From the NCBI RefSeq assembly GCF_019649055.1, contig NW_026570233.1, positions 868,001-932,000 on the forward strand: 64,000 nucleotides of DNA, in the 5' to 3' direction. The DNA comes from Paramacrobiotus metropolitanus (taxonomy: Eukaryota; Tardigrada; Eutardigrada; Parachela; Macrobiotidae). The stretch's first letter is position 1. The number at the start of each line of letters is the position of its first letter. This document shows positions 34,801-46,373 of the stretch, piece after piece. A model generated the notes under the pieces. It was given only the letters and a program-made list of their open reading frames with translations, was not told the DNA's origin and did no database searches. Both the position numbers and the translations under genes were made by a program.

Positions 34801-37800
34801 TCGAAAACATGCAGGTGCGTGTACAGATAAAAATCGGTCACGGAATCCATACAAATGCAAAATATTGTTCCATGAATTTTTCACTGCCGCGTCAGCCGCG
34901 GCATGCACAGCGCACGAGTGAAAATACCCAGTTCCGCAAATCGAGAAGAGGACTGGGAATTGACAATGGATAAAGAGCATAATTTCATGTATTACAATTT
35001 GCCGGCCTTGACGTCAGCGCATTGAGAAACACCCGGTGCGCCCTAACAAACACCCGGTGCGCGGCCAATTGCCACTGCATTACGATGGACAAATGCCGGC
35101 TTTTTGGCAAAAGCGCTGATTTCCCGTCGCTAGCTATACAAAGCGAGGACACCACCGCTCCCACGTTGACTGCAGCGCAGTGAGCGCACCCATATGGAAA
35201 ATTTGGCAGTTAATTGCATAACGAGAAAAATACATATTTGCCAATTGATGTACGGGCACATACCAGAAAACAAGATTACACTGCGGTACACATGCCAATT
35301 ATGTAAGTGCATTCGAGGAATTGTCGATCGGCAATCCGCACGGGCAATATTTTGACTGTGTCTATGTAAATTCACAAATAAACAACAGACCAACTACTAT
35401 AAAAACAAATAAAACATTGACAATCGGCAAAATTTTAATAAAACTAAATAAATGCCTCATCTAACACCGATATGTGGCGCTATTTGAAATACTGACATAT
35501 ATGCATTTTAAGCCAACAGAAAAAAACTATGCACAGTAATTTAGATTGCAATTAACTTTGCTATGTGTACATAATTACATAATGTACGGAACTCGTAGTT
35601 CGCTAAATCACTTCGCTTGTCATTGTAAACGGTTCTAATTTTTATGTTGCGTGCACACTCAGCAGAAATATATCCGAGGTCGAGAAATAGGTGAAATGTT
35701 TTTGATTCTAATTAACCTTTACGCTGTATATCAGTGATTGAGCTTAATTTTTGAAATACCAGCTGCGCCGCAACCGGCACGCATCGGATATTTTAATGAA
35801 ATGTAAAACATCGTAAACGAAACTTGGCTGAAAAATTCCACCAATTCGATTGGCCATATCAACACAGAAAATTACTGAGAATCACTTAAAAAACTCCTTT
35901 TCTACAGATTCAAAAATAATACAGAACGGCTGCACATGACAGCTGTCATAAAACCGTCATTATTCCTCGGGATCAGCACCGGGATTTGTTATGTGTGTGT
36001 GTGTATGTGACTGGCTGCAGCTTATTGTCGAGGATCATTTACCGGGGAAAGGAAATTTGTGTTTATTATCGGCAACGATGAAAAGCACTTGAGTGATCGG
36101 CATAGATCAACGTATACCCTCCCAAGGCAAACATGGAGATGCTGGATCGATAAAAGCAATCAGGAAAAAAGCGCCCCCCTGTTTTGTTCGGTCATCAGTG
36201 ACTTTTGACATTGAAAAGGTTTGCATCGGCTGCGCTGTGCGTGAGCTTCATTAGCATGCCATGCTAGATTAATTTCTACTCTCAGTCCATCAACGGAAAA
36301 TATCATCATTGGTAGTACATTAAAAAGTGCTCTTTCGGCAACAGAAAATTGTATTTCCACTGGTAACAAATAACGGCCTTTTGTTACATCCTGGCATCTC
36401 AACGTACAGTTTTGAAATCAGCTGACTTAGAATTACGGGATGTAAAATCTCGTTAGCTTATTGCAAAAAAATTACACTTATTGCTTACCGGTATGATTTA
36501 CCGAAAGTTTCATAAATATACTTATCTAAATAATTTTTAAAAGGTTGGCCTTTACCAAAAGATTTGCAGTTTGAATTTTTCGGGAAATTAAAACAATTTG
36601 CTTATCATTATATGTACAAGCTTGTCCGGTAATTTCTGACGAATCCATACAGCGAAATATACAAATTTGCGTGTTATGCCAAACTCCATACTACGGCGCA
36701 CCACGCTGCCTAAGCACGTAACATGCATTTCGCTGGCTGGTGGCTTGGTGCACGCCATATAATTAAATGGAATAATAGTAATTGCCTGGCAGAAGGTGGC
36801 TGAAAAATGGTCGGTGCAGTAGGCGACAACCTAACTGCTGTGCGCATTACGAAATTTGATGAACGTAGTGAAGTGGCCATCGCTATAGGCGCAAATTTCG
36901 CGCTATCTGTAACTTTACGTAGGAAATTACCGGACAAGCTTGTACGAGATAATTTTATTACATTGGTTGTGTGTTAAAATACTGATTCTGGTAGCTAAAC
37001 TCTTATTTATGCTTTAAACGAAAGCTTCAAGAAATGGAGTAATGTGTAGCTTGTTATTTCCAGCCACAAGTTCATCAACATAAGGTCATCAGGACCAAAC
37101 AGCGCAGATGAAGAATGCGATCAAATAATGAATGTGACGGACGTGACCTTTGTCAGCTGGACCAAGGTCGGTCTGTGGGTGACTTGCCGCGGATTCCCAG
37201 GCCGGTGTCGCGTGAGTGCGGCCTTGTGCGGTGGAGCGCAAAACACAGAAGTGCAACCAACCCACAACAAACACGTACCATAGCGGCACAGCACACTAAC
37301 GCTGCTGCCCCCACCGTCATCATTATCGATGCTGGCTAATGACTGCTTACATGACTCTGTCGTCTTCACTCTTTCCTCCTATTCCGACCGCATTTTTTGG
37401 ACGCTGAGATGCGGGTAATCTGATCGGGTATCGTATACCAGACCTGACCCCAAAAATAACATCAAGCAATACAACGCCGCAGCAGTTGCGGCGTTTGTGT
37501 TTTTCAGCATGTGTACAGCTTGTCTCTCAATTTGTATGGCAGTGCACACTTGCCCGCATAGTGTGTATTCTCGTAAAGTTCGATTTCGCCGAATAAACCA
37601 GAAGATTTACAGGAAGCAGCGGTAAATTTAACTTGATGGCTGGGAAGATTAAAATTAACTGCCTTCGCGTTAAATTCAAAAGCATGCTAAATTTAGAATT
37701 TTTTATTTGAAGAATTAACGGTTATAACTAAAACTAACGGTTATTATTAAAGTTAGTTCGATAATTTCTGGTAGCAGTTTCCCATTTGAAGTTATTTTTC

Positions 37801-39626
37801 TGTGCCGTCGCAACAACGAAAACTAAAAACATACTGAGGATGGAGAATGGCGTTTCCGTTAAAATTGGGCTCACTTATGAAAAAGCAATAATTTTTTTGA
37901 AAATCACCGTTAAAGCGTCGTAAAGATTTGACGGTCAATGTCAGTTGTAAAAAACAGCCCCGACGCTGCGCACAGCTTTTCGCGCCAAAAAGCGTTATAT
38001 AAGAGATTGTCTTTCCAAAGTCAAACCGCATAACAATTATCCTCACATGATTGCGTTTGCCCACGCGCACGCCATACCCGGCGCGGGGCTTTTTCATTTC
38101 CGGCACAAACACTGCCTGATAAATATTCGCTGCTACACGACCGGTCCTCTGTATAGAGCAACGCAGCCCGCGCTTTGTGTTATCCCGCGCGCCGTATCAT
38201 CACGCTATAGTGCTGATTTCTTAATTGGCAGCGGAGTGCGGCGCGCCATCGATTGGCGGCGTAAAGGGAAATACTAACGGGCTGATTTTAAGCCCTCTTG
38301 ATTTAATACCTGTGCAAATAAGCTAATCGATCTCGCGGTTACACGGTAACGTGCCGCGCCGGCGCACGATATCGGCTAACTTTATAGTCGCTATAATTTG
38401 TCAGGCTGTGGAGAAGTAGGCGGGTGGGGAGGAAAAGTTAGCGGGCAATTAAACTATAAAGGAAAAAAAAATCTTTCTTTTAATTATACTGCAGTATGTT
38501 TGATTTTCAACGCCCGCCATCCAGCAACCTAATCAAACGAATGTTCTTGTGCAATTTTGAAATTTTCGGTGCAAGTAGCGCATGGCGATGTATCTCGCTT
38601 TGTACCTGCATTCCACGATCGATTAATTGGTAGATTAGGTATAGTAAAATAAGACGTAATTTAAAAATAAAACTGCCCGCGTAATTACGTATTAAAGATT
38701 ACGCCTCAGGTGTGAAAGGCGATACACAAAGTATTTTATCTTGTTTGTTTGCCGTACATTATGCATGGCAGGCAAACATCAACGGATTATAAAACGTCAG
38801 CTAAGTCAATATTACTGCGCGCTTACGTCAACTTCCACAATCAAACTTTAAGTGCAAAAATTCAAGGATTTAAAATTTAAGCTATACAATATTTCGGAGT
38901 GTTACATGTCATATTCAGATGTGCTGAATTTGTGCGTGTGCTTACATACATTTACGTCATCCGGCTTCTATCATAATAGCAGAAAGAGGGACTTTAACAA
39001 GTGTCATAATATGTAAATTAAGAAGGTACATAATTATTTTATATTACGACAGTGGTTAGGCATATTCGCTGTTAAGCAAGATGGATCGGTACTCATATAC
39101 TCCGGCATCAAGAAATCATTCCTGGCTTACCGATCGTCTTGATCCATTTGAAGTTATCCAACTGGAAATTCCTCCCCTTCCGCGGATCCTCCAGCGCTGG
39201 CCGCAGCAGACTGGACGTCAGCCGGCGTGTATACTTCCGGCCCACCTTCTTCACCACCTTGACCACCGCCGGCTCTCCATCGGCCTGCATTACTTCCACA
39301 TTAACCATTCTCGTGTCAATACTGCGCCTAACCCGCGGTGATGTCTGGAAGACAAAATCCACACAGACATTATCGGTGGGTGTCAGCGGGACTTTAATCT
39401 GCGGCGTTAGAGGGGAGGTGACAACCGTCGTTGTAGTGCTGCTGGTTGGGGTGCGATTATCGAGGACAACTCTCTTTAGCGCCGTCTGCAGATCCAATGA
39501 GACATCGGCCGATACATCACCACCACCCTCGATGCTGGCCAAATTCCGTGGCCGGCCCTTCGTTGACGACCTCCTTGACAGCGAGATGGTTGCTTCCGCA
39601 ACGCCTAATGTCTGTCCGTCACTCAT
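31897..39626 (-). CDS. PRKX: PRKX/Pka-C3-type cAMP-dependent protein kinase catalytic subunit
   Basis: Eight exons join in phase: 39626-39131, 34130-33947, 33618-33563, 33470-33263, 32795-32580, 32486-32429, 32328-32251, 32025-31897; 474 aa. Exon 1 starts [14 protein letters not shown], has an RRSS site, a Ser/Thr/Pro-rich stretch, and ends FKWIKTIG. The glycine loop GTGTFGRV spans the first junction. The core has AMK (ATP lysine), [14 protein letters not shown], activation loop [14 protein letters not shown] and DYWAFG. The tail has NFDDYPED and ends VFQDF, the F-x-x-F that docks on the small lobe in PKA-type kinases. Features such as [33 protein letters not shown] and the YPED..W tail place it with PRKX/Drosophila Pka-C3 rather than classical PKA-C. 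It phosphorylates Ser/Thr at basic sites under cAMP/regulatory-subunit control. The N-terminal extension of about 160 residues lies alone beyond a 5-kb intron. It looks intact. Confidence 0.93.
32212..32232. repeat. (AT)n microsatellite in a kinase intron
   Basis: About ten uninterrupted AT dinucleotides. Confidence 0.85.
34131..36613. other. Kinase intron 1, proximal part
   Basis: No nested gene seen on either strand. A TG-rich run lies near 35992-36008. Confidence 0.4.
36614..36945. mobile_element. Imperfect foldback element in kinase intron 1, about 330 bp
   Basis: GTACAAGCTTGTCCGGTAAT at the left end is repeated in reverse complement at the right end (ATTACCGGACAAGCTTGTAC). The next 35-40 bases also pair with mismatches, through the CAAATTTGCG/CGCAAATTT blocks. 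No ORF. A MITE-like insertion, older than the element at 30.2 kb. Confidence 0.7.
36946..39130. other. Kinase intron 1, distal part
   Basis: No nested gene supported. GC-rich patches near 37140-37330 and 38040-38370 may be regulatory, but I see no defined motif. Confidence 0.35.
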
Positions 39627-40330
39627 ATATGAAATATTATGTATTCCGCTGGTTGTGGAATATAAAACAAAAATACACACCGCGCGCGTGTGTGTCGGTG
39701 TGTTGGCGATTGTCCTCCTTTAACACACTGTAAAACGGGACACTAATGGGCACACATGCGGTGTCCGTGAAAGGAGGACATGCCGGCAGAATGAGCACTG
39801 CTCAGCCGCAAATAAATACATCAACATCCAACGCTACTTTGAGTTGCAACAAAACTGAATGAGTGTGTGTGTGTGTGTGGAGATACATAGCAGCGAGAGT
39901 GTGCGGGATCATCCGCAGCGGATACATACTTAATTTGCCGGCAATCTGCGTCATAGCGTTCAGGAAACGTCAACAATGTTTTGTGCCGGTTGTGTGTGCC
40001 TGATCCGGTCGGTTAGTGTATGTATGCTGTAAAGCTGGGCTCTTCCTCTCTTTTCTCTCTCTTCTCGCTCTTCTTCTCTCGTTCAGTGTGTGAAAGTGGA
40101 GCGAGCCTGCGTGTAAGCTGTCATGATCGGTGAGAGAGCCAATTGGATTAAACGCGTCGCTTCTCTCGGGTGTACGGCTATACGGATGCGGATACACAAC
40201 GTCATATATGCGTGAGGATTCTGTGGGTGCTGAGGAACAGCCTCCGGAGACGCTTGCTTTGCCAATTGCACAGTTACTTACAAACAAACCCAAACCCATT
40301 GATTACGGGGATACGACGTCCTGATTGGCA
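39627..40330 (-). promoter_or_regulatory. Kinase 5' UTR/promoter region with CT and GT runs
   Basis: Upstream of the kinase ATG are a (GT)n run near 39860-39880 and CT-rich tracts near 40045-40082 (TCTCTCTTCTCGCTCTTCTT), on the minus strand GAGA-type purine tracts, typical of invertebrate promoters. No TATA box identified; exact start site unknown. Confidence 0.35.
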
Positions 40331-41439
40331 GGCAACCGCGTAATCCCGGCAAATTATCCAGCTGATGACGCGTTGATAAACAAAGTGCAGCTAATCAGAC
40401 ACTCCCTTTTCTTTGTGTTCGCTCTATCCGTTGATTGTGGCGAAACGTTTCAAGATTTGAACGTTTAACGAGGTTAAGACGGTTAAGCAAATCTAGCTGT
40501 TGTGGTAACCAACGGTTTATAAGGACGATATGTATTGCTGTATAGACGGCTTTGCTGCACTTTCGCCGCACAATCTCGGATGACGGTTACCCATAAATAA
40601 ACAATTAATAATAATTACTGACGCATCCTTAACTGGCATAAATAGACCGCAACCCCGGCAGACATACCCTCCCCCACAAAGCCCCGTCTAATGCTTGACC
40701 GCTTTTGACTTCCTGTCGGCCAAAAGAGGCAGTATCCGCGTGGGACAGTGTGCTGTTTTTCTCGGTTGGGAATGTGGAGCAGCTAAAATTATCATATAGT
40801 CCTCGTACGGAAAAGGATGTATGGCCGTATTTGTATACATTCGTTAGCGACGCTCGATCTGTCCGTTAGAACTGTCGCGTTGTTATTTGTCTGTTATGAT
40901 GCGGAACGCATCATAATTTCTAGAGCTGCCATGACGCTTTCGTCACTATACGGCCACTATATGAACGTTCCTTGTATACATTCGCGCTAAAATAATTTAA
41001 TTTCTGCATGTGCGAATGATTTTTGTTAGCAATTTTGGCATTTTAAAATTGTACGGGACTTCTGCTTCGAAACCACAATAATTTAGTTGCTATCAGTATA
41101 AAATGGTACCGTACATACGTCGGAAGTATTACGGTACGATTAACAAAAATTGTAACGGCGTTTGTAAATTAGTGAATGTAATTCAAGACTACGTGGTGCT
41201 CGGTAAAAATTAAAATTTGCCGGCACCGCTGGGTCAATGGAAAACATTAACGTAAGTACGTACTGTAGGTAACTTTGAAATCTGAATTAGAAAGTCATGC
41301 TCCCAGCACTGTGAGATGCTGCCGGAGCGGCTTTTGGTCACTAACTGATATTTATACGACGCTGCAAACAATCTAAAGCAGTTTTTACATAGTGCCTAGT
41401 TCAAAATCCAGGCAGACAAAACTAAGGGGGATCGTATGG
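40331..41439. other. Intergenic, no gene seen
   Basis: Between the kinase promoter side and the 3' end of the receptor gene; no supported features. Confidence 0.4.
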
Positions 41440-43184
41440 TTAACCATTTCGTGTGGTGTTGCCTGACATTAATCCCAACACTATGCCGTTGCGAATGTCG
41501 TCCAGAAACTTTGGAAGATCCTTGGATTTCACTAAAACTCCCATATCAATGCGGCCATCCTGCAATAATAATAATGTTTTGCCTTAATTCTGTAAATTCC
41601 AGCTGTTGTCGATCACAAACTATATGTCTGTGCCCAAAGTAACCACACTGCTTACCTCCATCTGATACAGCAGCATGCTGAACGTAAACATCAGTCCCAT
41701 CATCTGCAATAATTTCCATCGTCGAAATTTCAATCGCTTATTTGAATTTCGGTCAGGTTTGCTTACCGTTACGAGAAATGTTACGGTCAACGGTAAGAAT
41801 CCGCCAGCCGTCAGGGTAATCGGTTGTTCGTCCAATCGGGCCATAAACTCCAAAGCATCCAGTTTGACCGACTGCTCATTGGCGGACAAAGAAAGTGCTT
41901 GTAAAACATCCATACTTCTGTGTGCCTGCAAATAATCATTTACGAAAAACTTGAAGCAGGTTTTGTGACCTTTGAAATGTTTTACTCAAAGATTTTGCCC
42001 ATGTTATATCACGTGTGAAATACGAATACACCCCTCGTGGAAAAAGTTAGATTTGTGACGTACGTGACCTTATACTGCATTTAAGTTTATTTGTCGTATG
42101 GCGTTTAGAGATTTCACTTCATTGCCTGGTCGGATAGCCGAATGCAGCTCATGGCCACGCCCAATGCACCCAAACCGCTAACCACAACCACCACGGCAAA
42201 CGGCGCTGTCATGAAGGAAATAATATCCCCCGAACCGCTTTTTGTCAGACTCCACTCTGGAACGCTCCGCACGTTTAAGCTTACACAGGAAACAATACCC
42301 AAGCATGTTGCTAAGTACTGTAAAAGAAGGATCAAAGAGAAGATGTGATCCAGTTTGCGTACTAAATGGCTGTGCTTTCGATGCTCCTTTGCGATATCGT
42401 GCAAGCGAATGTTAGCGTTGCGACCTTCTTGGAAACTGTTTAAAGCCGTAGCGGTGACATCAAAACTGCTGGATAACGTCAGAGCCGTGACGGCTACCGC
42501 GAAATTGGTGATAACGTCTACCGCGCAGCACAGAGACATTCCAAAGGCAAAAGTAAAGGATACAACGCCATACGGCACCATTACAGCATTTGGCTGTAGT
42601 GGCAGCAATGGGACACTGAAACTGTAATCGAATGACGGAGTGAACACGAACTGGTTCCATTTCAGGAGGTCACGAAAACTAGAATAACTTGTAACCGCGA
42701 CGGACATGATCGCTGTCAATATCAGCATCCGCAAACATGGATATCTGTTTATATAAAACCGAAACAATTTCGTCGTGCAGAAACTGCCGGGATTTTTAAA
42801 ACTTTGCACAACTTTACGAAGCTTCGTTGAACGAGATGACATAATGTAAATGATTATTATGGTTTTGATGTGGTAAAAGCAGCGGTATGCTATGAAACTC
42901 ATGATGAAGAACTCGCTGTCGCGCAAACTCGTGCCGTAAGCATTGTAGAATGTCTCGAAGTCAACCCAAGTGTAGAACGTTATAACCGCCATCAAAGCGA
43001 AGGAATAAAAATACCGAAGAGGCTTCAGGAAATTAGAACCCGACTGTGAAATTGATAGGGGATGGAGACCAAAGAGCTGCATACAGAGCAGAATCTCTTT
43101 GCAGGCGATCCCGTCATTTTGATCATTATCCATTAGAGTAAGGTCACTCTGCTTGCGGCGTCTCAAACATTTCAGAAAAGGCAT
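41440..43184 (-). CDS. Gustatory-receptor-like seven-helix membrane protein
   Basis: Four exons join in phase: 43184-42118, 41917-41767, 41703-41656 and 41559-41440; 461 aa. The long first exon holds at least six hydrophobic helices, for example YFYSFALMAVITFYTWVDF, LRMLILTAIMSVAV, FTFAFGMSLCCAVDVITNFA, LILLLQYLATCLGIV and FAVVVVVSGLGALGVAM. The short 3' exons (LTAGGFLPLTVTFLVT, then MMGLMFTFSMLLYQME) mirror the conserved C-terminal exon pattern of insect-type gustatory receptors. After the last helix a polar tail of 39 residues begins DGRIDMG. Length and layout fit the 7TM chemoreceptor (Gr) superfamily, which forms ligand-gated cation channels in the plasma membrane of sensory cells. The donor of exon 1 (AA/GTGAAA) is weak. 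An ATG frame at 43453-43172 could be a 5' exon but lacks family support. Ligand unknown. Confidence 0.75.
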
Positions 43185-44666
43185 TTTGTGGCTGTAATGT
43201 TACTGTAACAGAAATCCACAGCGTTGTGGTCTTTATTAAGACTGCTAAGTGTGAAGCGGCAAATCTGCCACAACCCATAATGCTGTTGCCGGTCCAGCAT
43301 CACGTCCCTGTTTGCATTTCGAACAACAACGATTCCTGGGAGAATCAGCTCAAACGATAGGTCAGCAGGTTTCGCTTGCTCGTTCTTCGAAAATGCTGCG
43401 CTAGTTTTGAAATGATAAAAATAATTACCAGTAAGAGAAGAGATCTCGATCATTGACTTTTCACAATTTCGGAGAAAGACGTTGCTCTTGGCGCTCGATA
43501 TTTTTCAGATAAGTACCTGTTTCTAACGCGGCTGTTTGCCGAACGCCGTTCATGCGCGCAGCACCGGTTCCAGAGATACACTTTGTATGCTGTTTCAAAA
43601 TGGACAAAAAGCTTTGTTGTACACCAGAAGTTGTTTTGTCTAGTTGTTACCCGATATTTTTTTTAAATTTGCTGTGAAGACTTATTATGACTTAAAGCCA
43701 AATCTGATCCAAAAGAAGGTCCATGGAATTTTTTAATTTTAAAATATTTATTCTATTTAAAAATGTTTTATAACTAGTTTTAAAAACTGTGTATGTCCAT
43801 AAGTTTGTCCATTCATATTACTAGGAAAGTGCACCGCTTAGGGCTAGCACTATAAGACCGAAGCGAAGCTACTGTTAGAAACAGTAAAAGGGAATATAAC
43901 CCAGCAAGGTCATACGTTCAACTCTGCTTGCGTACTTACTTTTCTATGTAATGTAAGTAATACAGCAAAGTCTTTGATAACGATATTGGCACAAGAATGT
44001 ATTTCCGTAACACTCGTACAGAGTATACTAACGTTCATTACTCAGAATTTGTACAAGATGCAAGGAATATTAACGCCGCTTTCTGCTAAAGGCACGAGTA
44101 AGTGCCTGTTATCTTTTCTAAGTTGGAGCCGTACTTACCGCACTCTATATACTGCAAGTGATAAGAGCAGCAGTGATTCATATTATAAGCTTGCGATAGG
44201 CAATTTATGACGCATTGCCATCAACGCCATCCATCTCGTTTCCTAAAGCAAGAGACAAAAAGCACAGGAAATTTTACAGTACCAGCAGCAGCTCGTCATC
44301 GTTTAGCCCGTCACAGTGCCATCGGCAACGTGTAATGGCATATTAAAGCAATTTCTTAATTTGATTTGGAATGAGGCACGCCTCAGACTTTTCTTTCCTA
44401 AAGATATTCTACTGTAGCAAAAGCACCTCTTGGTCAAACTGGTTAGTGACCTTTTCATGATAAAACCATTTATGTGATCTTCAGCATGATAAAATGGCAA
44501 TAAATGAAATTATAATGGCATTAATAACTGTCGTATCTGATAAATAAAACTTGCTTGACCAGCTTCTGTCTATGAGCGAAAAACTGGAAGTGGAAATTTT
44601 TATGCGGCCTTGGCACAATTAAGCTGTACCGAAGTAAATAGCGCACTTTTCGTTGAACAATTGCGC
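43185..44666. other. Intergenic, no gene seen
   Basis: AT-rich; no supported gene on either strand. Confidence 0.4.
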
Positions 44667-44672
44667 TATAAA
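44667..44672 (+). promoter_or_regulatory. TATA box of the defensin-like gene
   Basis: GCTATAAAG, 95 bp upstream of the ATG, with an initiator-like TCAGTC at 44683-44688. Confidence 0.5.
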
Positions 44673-44766
44673 GTCGTGCTCGTCAGTCCTTTGAACAGAT
44701 ATATGACAGCCAGAGTCGCATTTACAACCCTTCATAATTTCTGAAAGTTTCAGTACCTGAACAAAC

Positions 44767-45129
44767 ATGAACCGCGCAGTACTCCTCTACTTCTGCACGA
44801 CTGTTTTCCTTATCACTCAGTTCTCCGGTAACACGGTATTTGGTCAAGAAAACTTCTGGAACCTTTTCCAGTCGAACAGCCCACCGGTACAGCCAGACAT
44901 CATTTTTAAGAGAAATTTGCGTTTGCTATCTGTACTGAAGACTTTTATCAAGAAACGCATAGTAAATGCGAAATTTACGCTTTCATCCCGTAACGGTGGC
45001 CAGAATACCGCAAGCCAATGTGACAGAGGATGTGGTGCTCGATGTAATCGAAGGAATTTAAACAACGGCCGTTGCAAGTCTTTCTTTACCGGCATGGAGT
45101 GTTATTGCAATGGACGAGCGCTGCAGTAA
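44767..45129 (+). CDS. Defensin-like (CS-alpha-beta) secreted cationic peptide
   Basis: One exon, 120 aa. The signal peptide is MNRAVLLYFCTTVFLITQFS. A pro-region follows with basic processing candidates (FKR, IKKR). The C-terminal domain has six cysteines in the order C-x3-C-x3-C-x9-C-x8-C-x-C (QCDRGCGARC ... GRCKSF ... ECYC), including the CxxxC and CxC pairs that define the cysteine-stabilised alpha-beta fold of arthropod defensins. Net charge is clearly positive. Likely an antimicrobial peptide secreted to haemolymph or epithelia. Spacing between C1 and C2 is shorter than in classical insect defensins, so it is a divergent member. The last codons overlap a second Cys-rich frame (45110-45289). 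Confidence 0.65.
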   Translation: MNRAVLLYFCTTVFLITQFSGNTVFGQENFWNLFQSNSPPVQPDIIFKRNLRLLSVLKTFIKKRIVNAKFTLSSRNGGQNTASQCDRGCGARCNRRNLNNGRCKSFFTGMECYCNGRALQ

Positions 45130-45289
45130 ACTGCAGATGACTAATCGTCTCTCTTGCCGGTGCAAGAAGACCAACGGAGAATTGCAATGCAATTGGAAAT
45201 CTCTGGACAAATACAGTCCTTGCGCATTAGAAGGGACTTCAAGGGAGCAGGTTTTACTACGTTATCTACGGAAACCAAAATCTGTCTAA
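45110..45289 (+). CDS. Overlapping +1 Cys-rich frame after the defensin-like ORF
   Basis: Starts at an ATG inside the preceding ORF, one base out of frame, and runs 59 codons: MDERCSKLQMTNRLSCRCKK, then a Cys in GELQC and one in YSPC. It continues past the stop of the first ORF and is Cys-rich rather than random. Three explanations are possible: an alternative or second C-terminal exon, a frame-shift artefact that splits one longer protein, or chance. No intron joining the two was found. The SCRC..NGELQC block is pacifastin-like in spacing, but this is weak. Confidence 0.35.
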   Translation: MDERCSKLQMTNRLSCRCKKTNGELQCNWKSLDKYSPCALEGTSREQVLLRYLRKPKSV

Positions 45290-45660
45290 TGACTACCCTA
45301 AAGTAAAGTTATTGCACTAAGCCGAAGTAAATCTGTTGTTCCTCTTTACAGTGCCCGCGTGCCGCGCGTACGTATCACAGCATCTACTACCAACTTTTCT
45401 CCTCAAACAGCTTGTCAAACCAGAATAAAATTGCACGGTACCAGAGTTTAAGGCCGGAAGGTACTACCTCGTATAACAAAACTATCTCACAGTAGGCCAT
45501 CAGCTGATCACTTTACAAGCGAATACGTGCAAGATTAATTAACAGCATGCAAACTGACGCGAAAAAACTAACTGGAACTAACAAGGGTCTTCCAGAATTT
45601 GTTGTATACCGAAAAAGGACAGCTAACTGATCTGCATTTCTGGGGTTTTTCGTTATATAT
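45290..45660. other. Intergenic, no gene seen
   Basis: Short spacer without supported features. Confidence 0.35.
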
Positions 45661-45673
45661 ATGGTAAAAAAGG

Positions 45674-45943
45674 ATGACATCAAAAGAGGTGAGTGCCCCT
45701 GCACTGACACCAGCCAAGCTTGCGGAGGTACACAAACTGCCTGCGCCCCGGGAGAAATCGTTAGGGCAAACGAAGAAGATCCCGGCTTGGCAAAGAGTGT
45801 GCCGGATGATGGCGCACCGCGTGATTGCTGGGCCGCTACGGAAGACAATAGACATAAGGAAATTCATTGCGCAGAACGTACCCGCTGGTGAGTTTCCAGC
45901 TAGTAAAGCCATTCCTGATGGCGGATGCTGCATACTGTTATAG
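45674..45943 (+). CDS. Small orphan protein ending in a CaaX box
   Basis: ATG at 45674, 89 codons, TAG-type end at 45943. Basic in its first 60 residues (TKKIPAWQRVCRMMAHRVIA, GPLRKTIDIRKFI) and ends GGCCILL. The last four residues, CILL, fit a geranylgeranylation CaaX motif, with a neighbouring Cys available for palmitoylation, so the product would be membrane-anchored on the cytosolic face. It has no GTPase motifs, and its length is near that of G-protein gamma subunits, but I see no other similarity to them. A TATA-like TATATATAT lies only about 12 bases upstream, so the true transcription start is unclear. Confidence 0.4.
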   Translation: MTSKEVSAPALTPAKLAEVHKLPAPREKSLGQTKKIPAWQRVCRMMAHRVIAGPLRKTIDIRKFIAQNVPAGEFPASKAIPDGGCCILL

Positions 45944-46016
45944 CTTTTCTGTTGTTTATAAGTTGTATATTAATGCTGTATCATAATTAATGTCTTGGCC
46001 GCGTTACGGTCCAATT

Positions 46017-46298
46017 TTAAGTTAGCCCGTTATGCCACAACATGCCAAAATGATGCCAGCAGTAGAGAATAACATAGCAATGGCGGACAATAAATAATAT
46101 TAATGCGGTGAACTGTACAGAGCACAGATATGTACTGCAGGGTTTTGCAGAGGGCCCGATTACTTCAAAGGAGCTTAAATGCGACATCTTCTTCGATTTG
46201 ATTGCGATGGTCCTTTTGCTTTTCGACGTTTTCACAGATAGGTAATGGAGCTGTAAAGATGTATGAACATCGTACGCTTCTGTAGTTTTCTCACTCAT
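46017..46298 (-). CDS. Small possible membrane protein, divergent to the XKR-like gene
   Basis: ATG at 46298-46296, 93 codons to TAA at 46017. The N-terminal half is basic and polar (MSEKTTEAYDVHTSLQ, KTSKSKRTIAIKSKK). The C-terminal third is hydrophobic (FTALILFIVRHCYVILYCWH). It faces a palindromic promoter-like hairpin shared with the plus-strand gene. No family recognised; it may be a first exon only. Confidence 0.3.
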   Translation of the reverse strand: MSEKTTEAYDVHTSLQLHYLSVKTSKSKRTIAIKSKKMSHLSSFEVIGPSAKPCSTYLCSVQFTALILFIVRHCYVILYCWHHFGMLWHNGLT

Positions 46299-46373
46299 CT
46301 TGTTTCCTTGTGAATTCTACAATTACCAACTGCCTTAGAAACGCTATTTATCGTACTTAACAGGTTTATCGTA

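Noticed and set aside
39139-39723. 194-codon plus-strand frame
   Set aside because: Opposite strand of kinase exon 1, which splices in phase to the kinase core; the plus frame has no ATG, paralogue or motif.
45653-45662. TATATATAT as the TATA box of the CaaX ORF
   Set aside because: It is so close to the ATG (about 12 bases) that transcription would be expected to begin inside the ORF; kept only as a remark.
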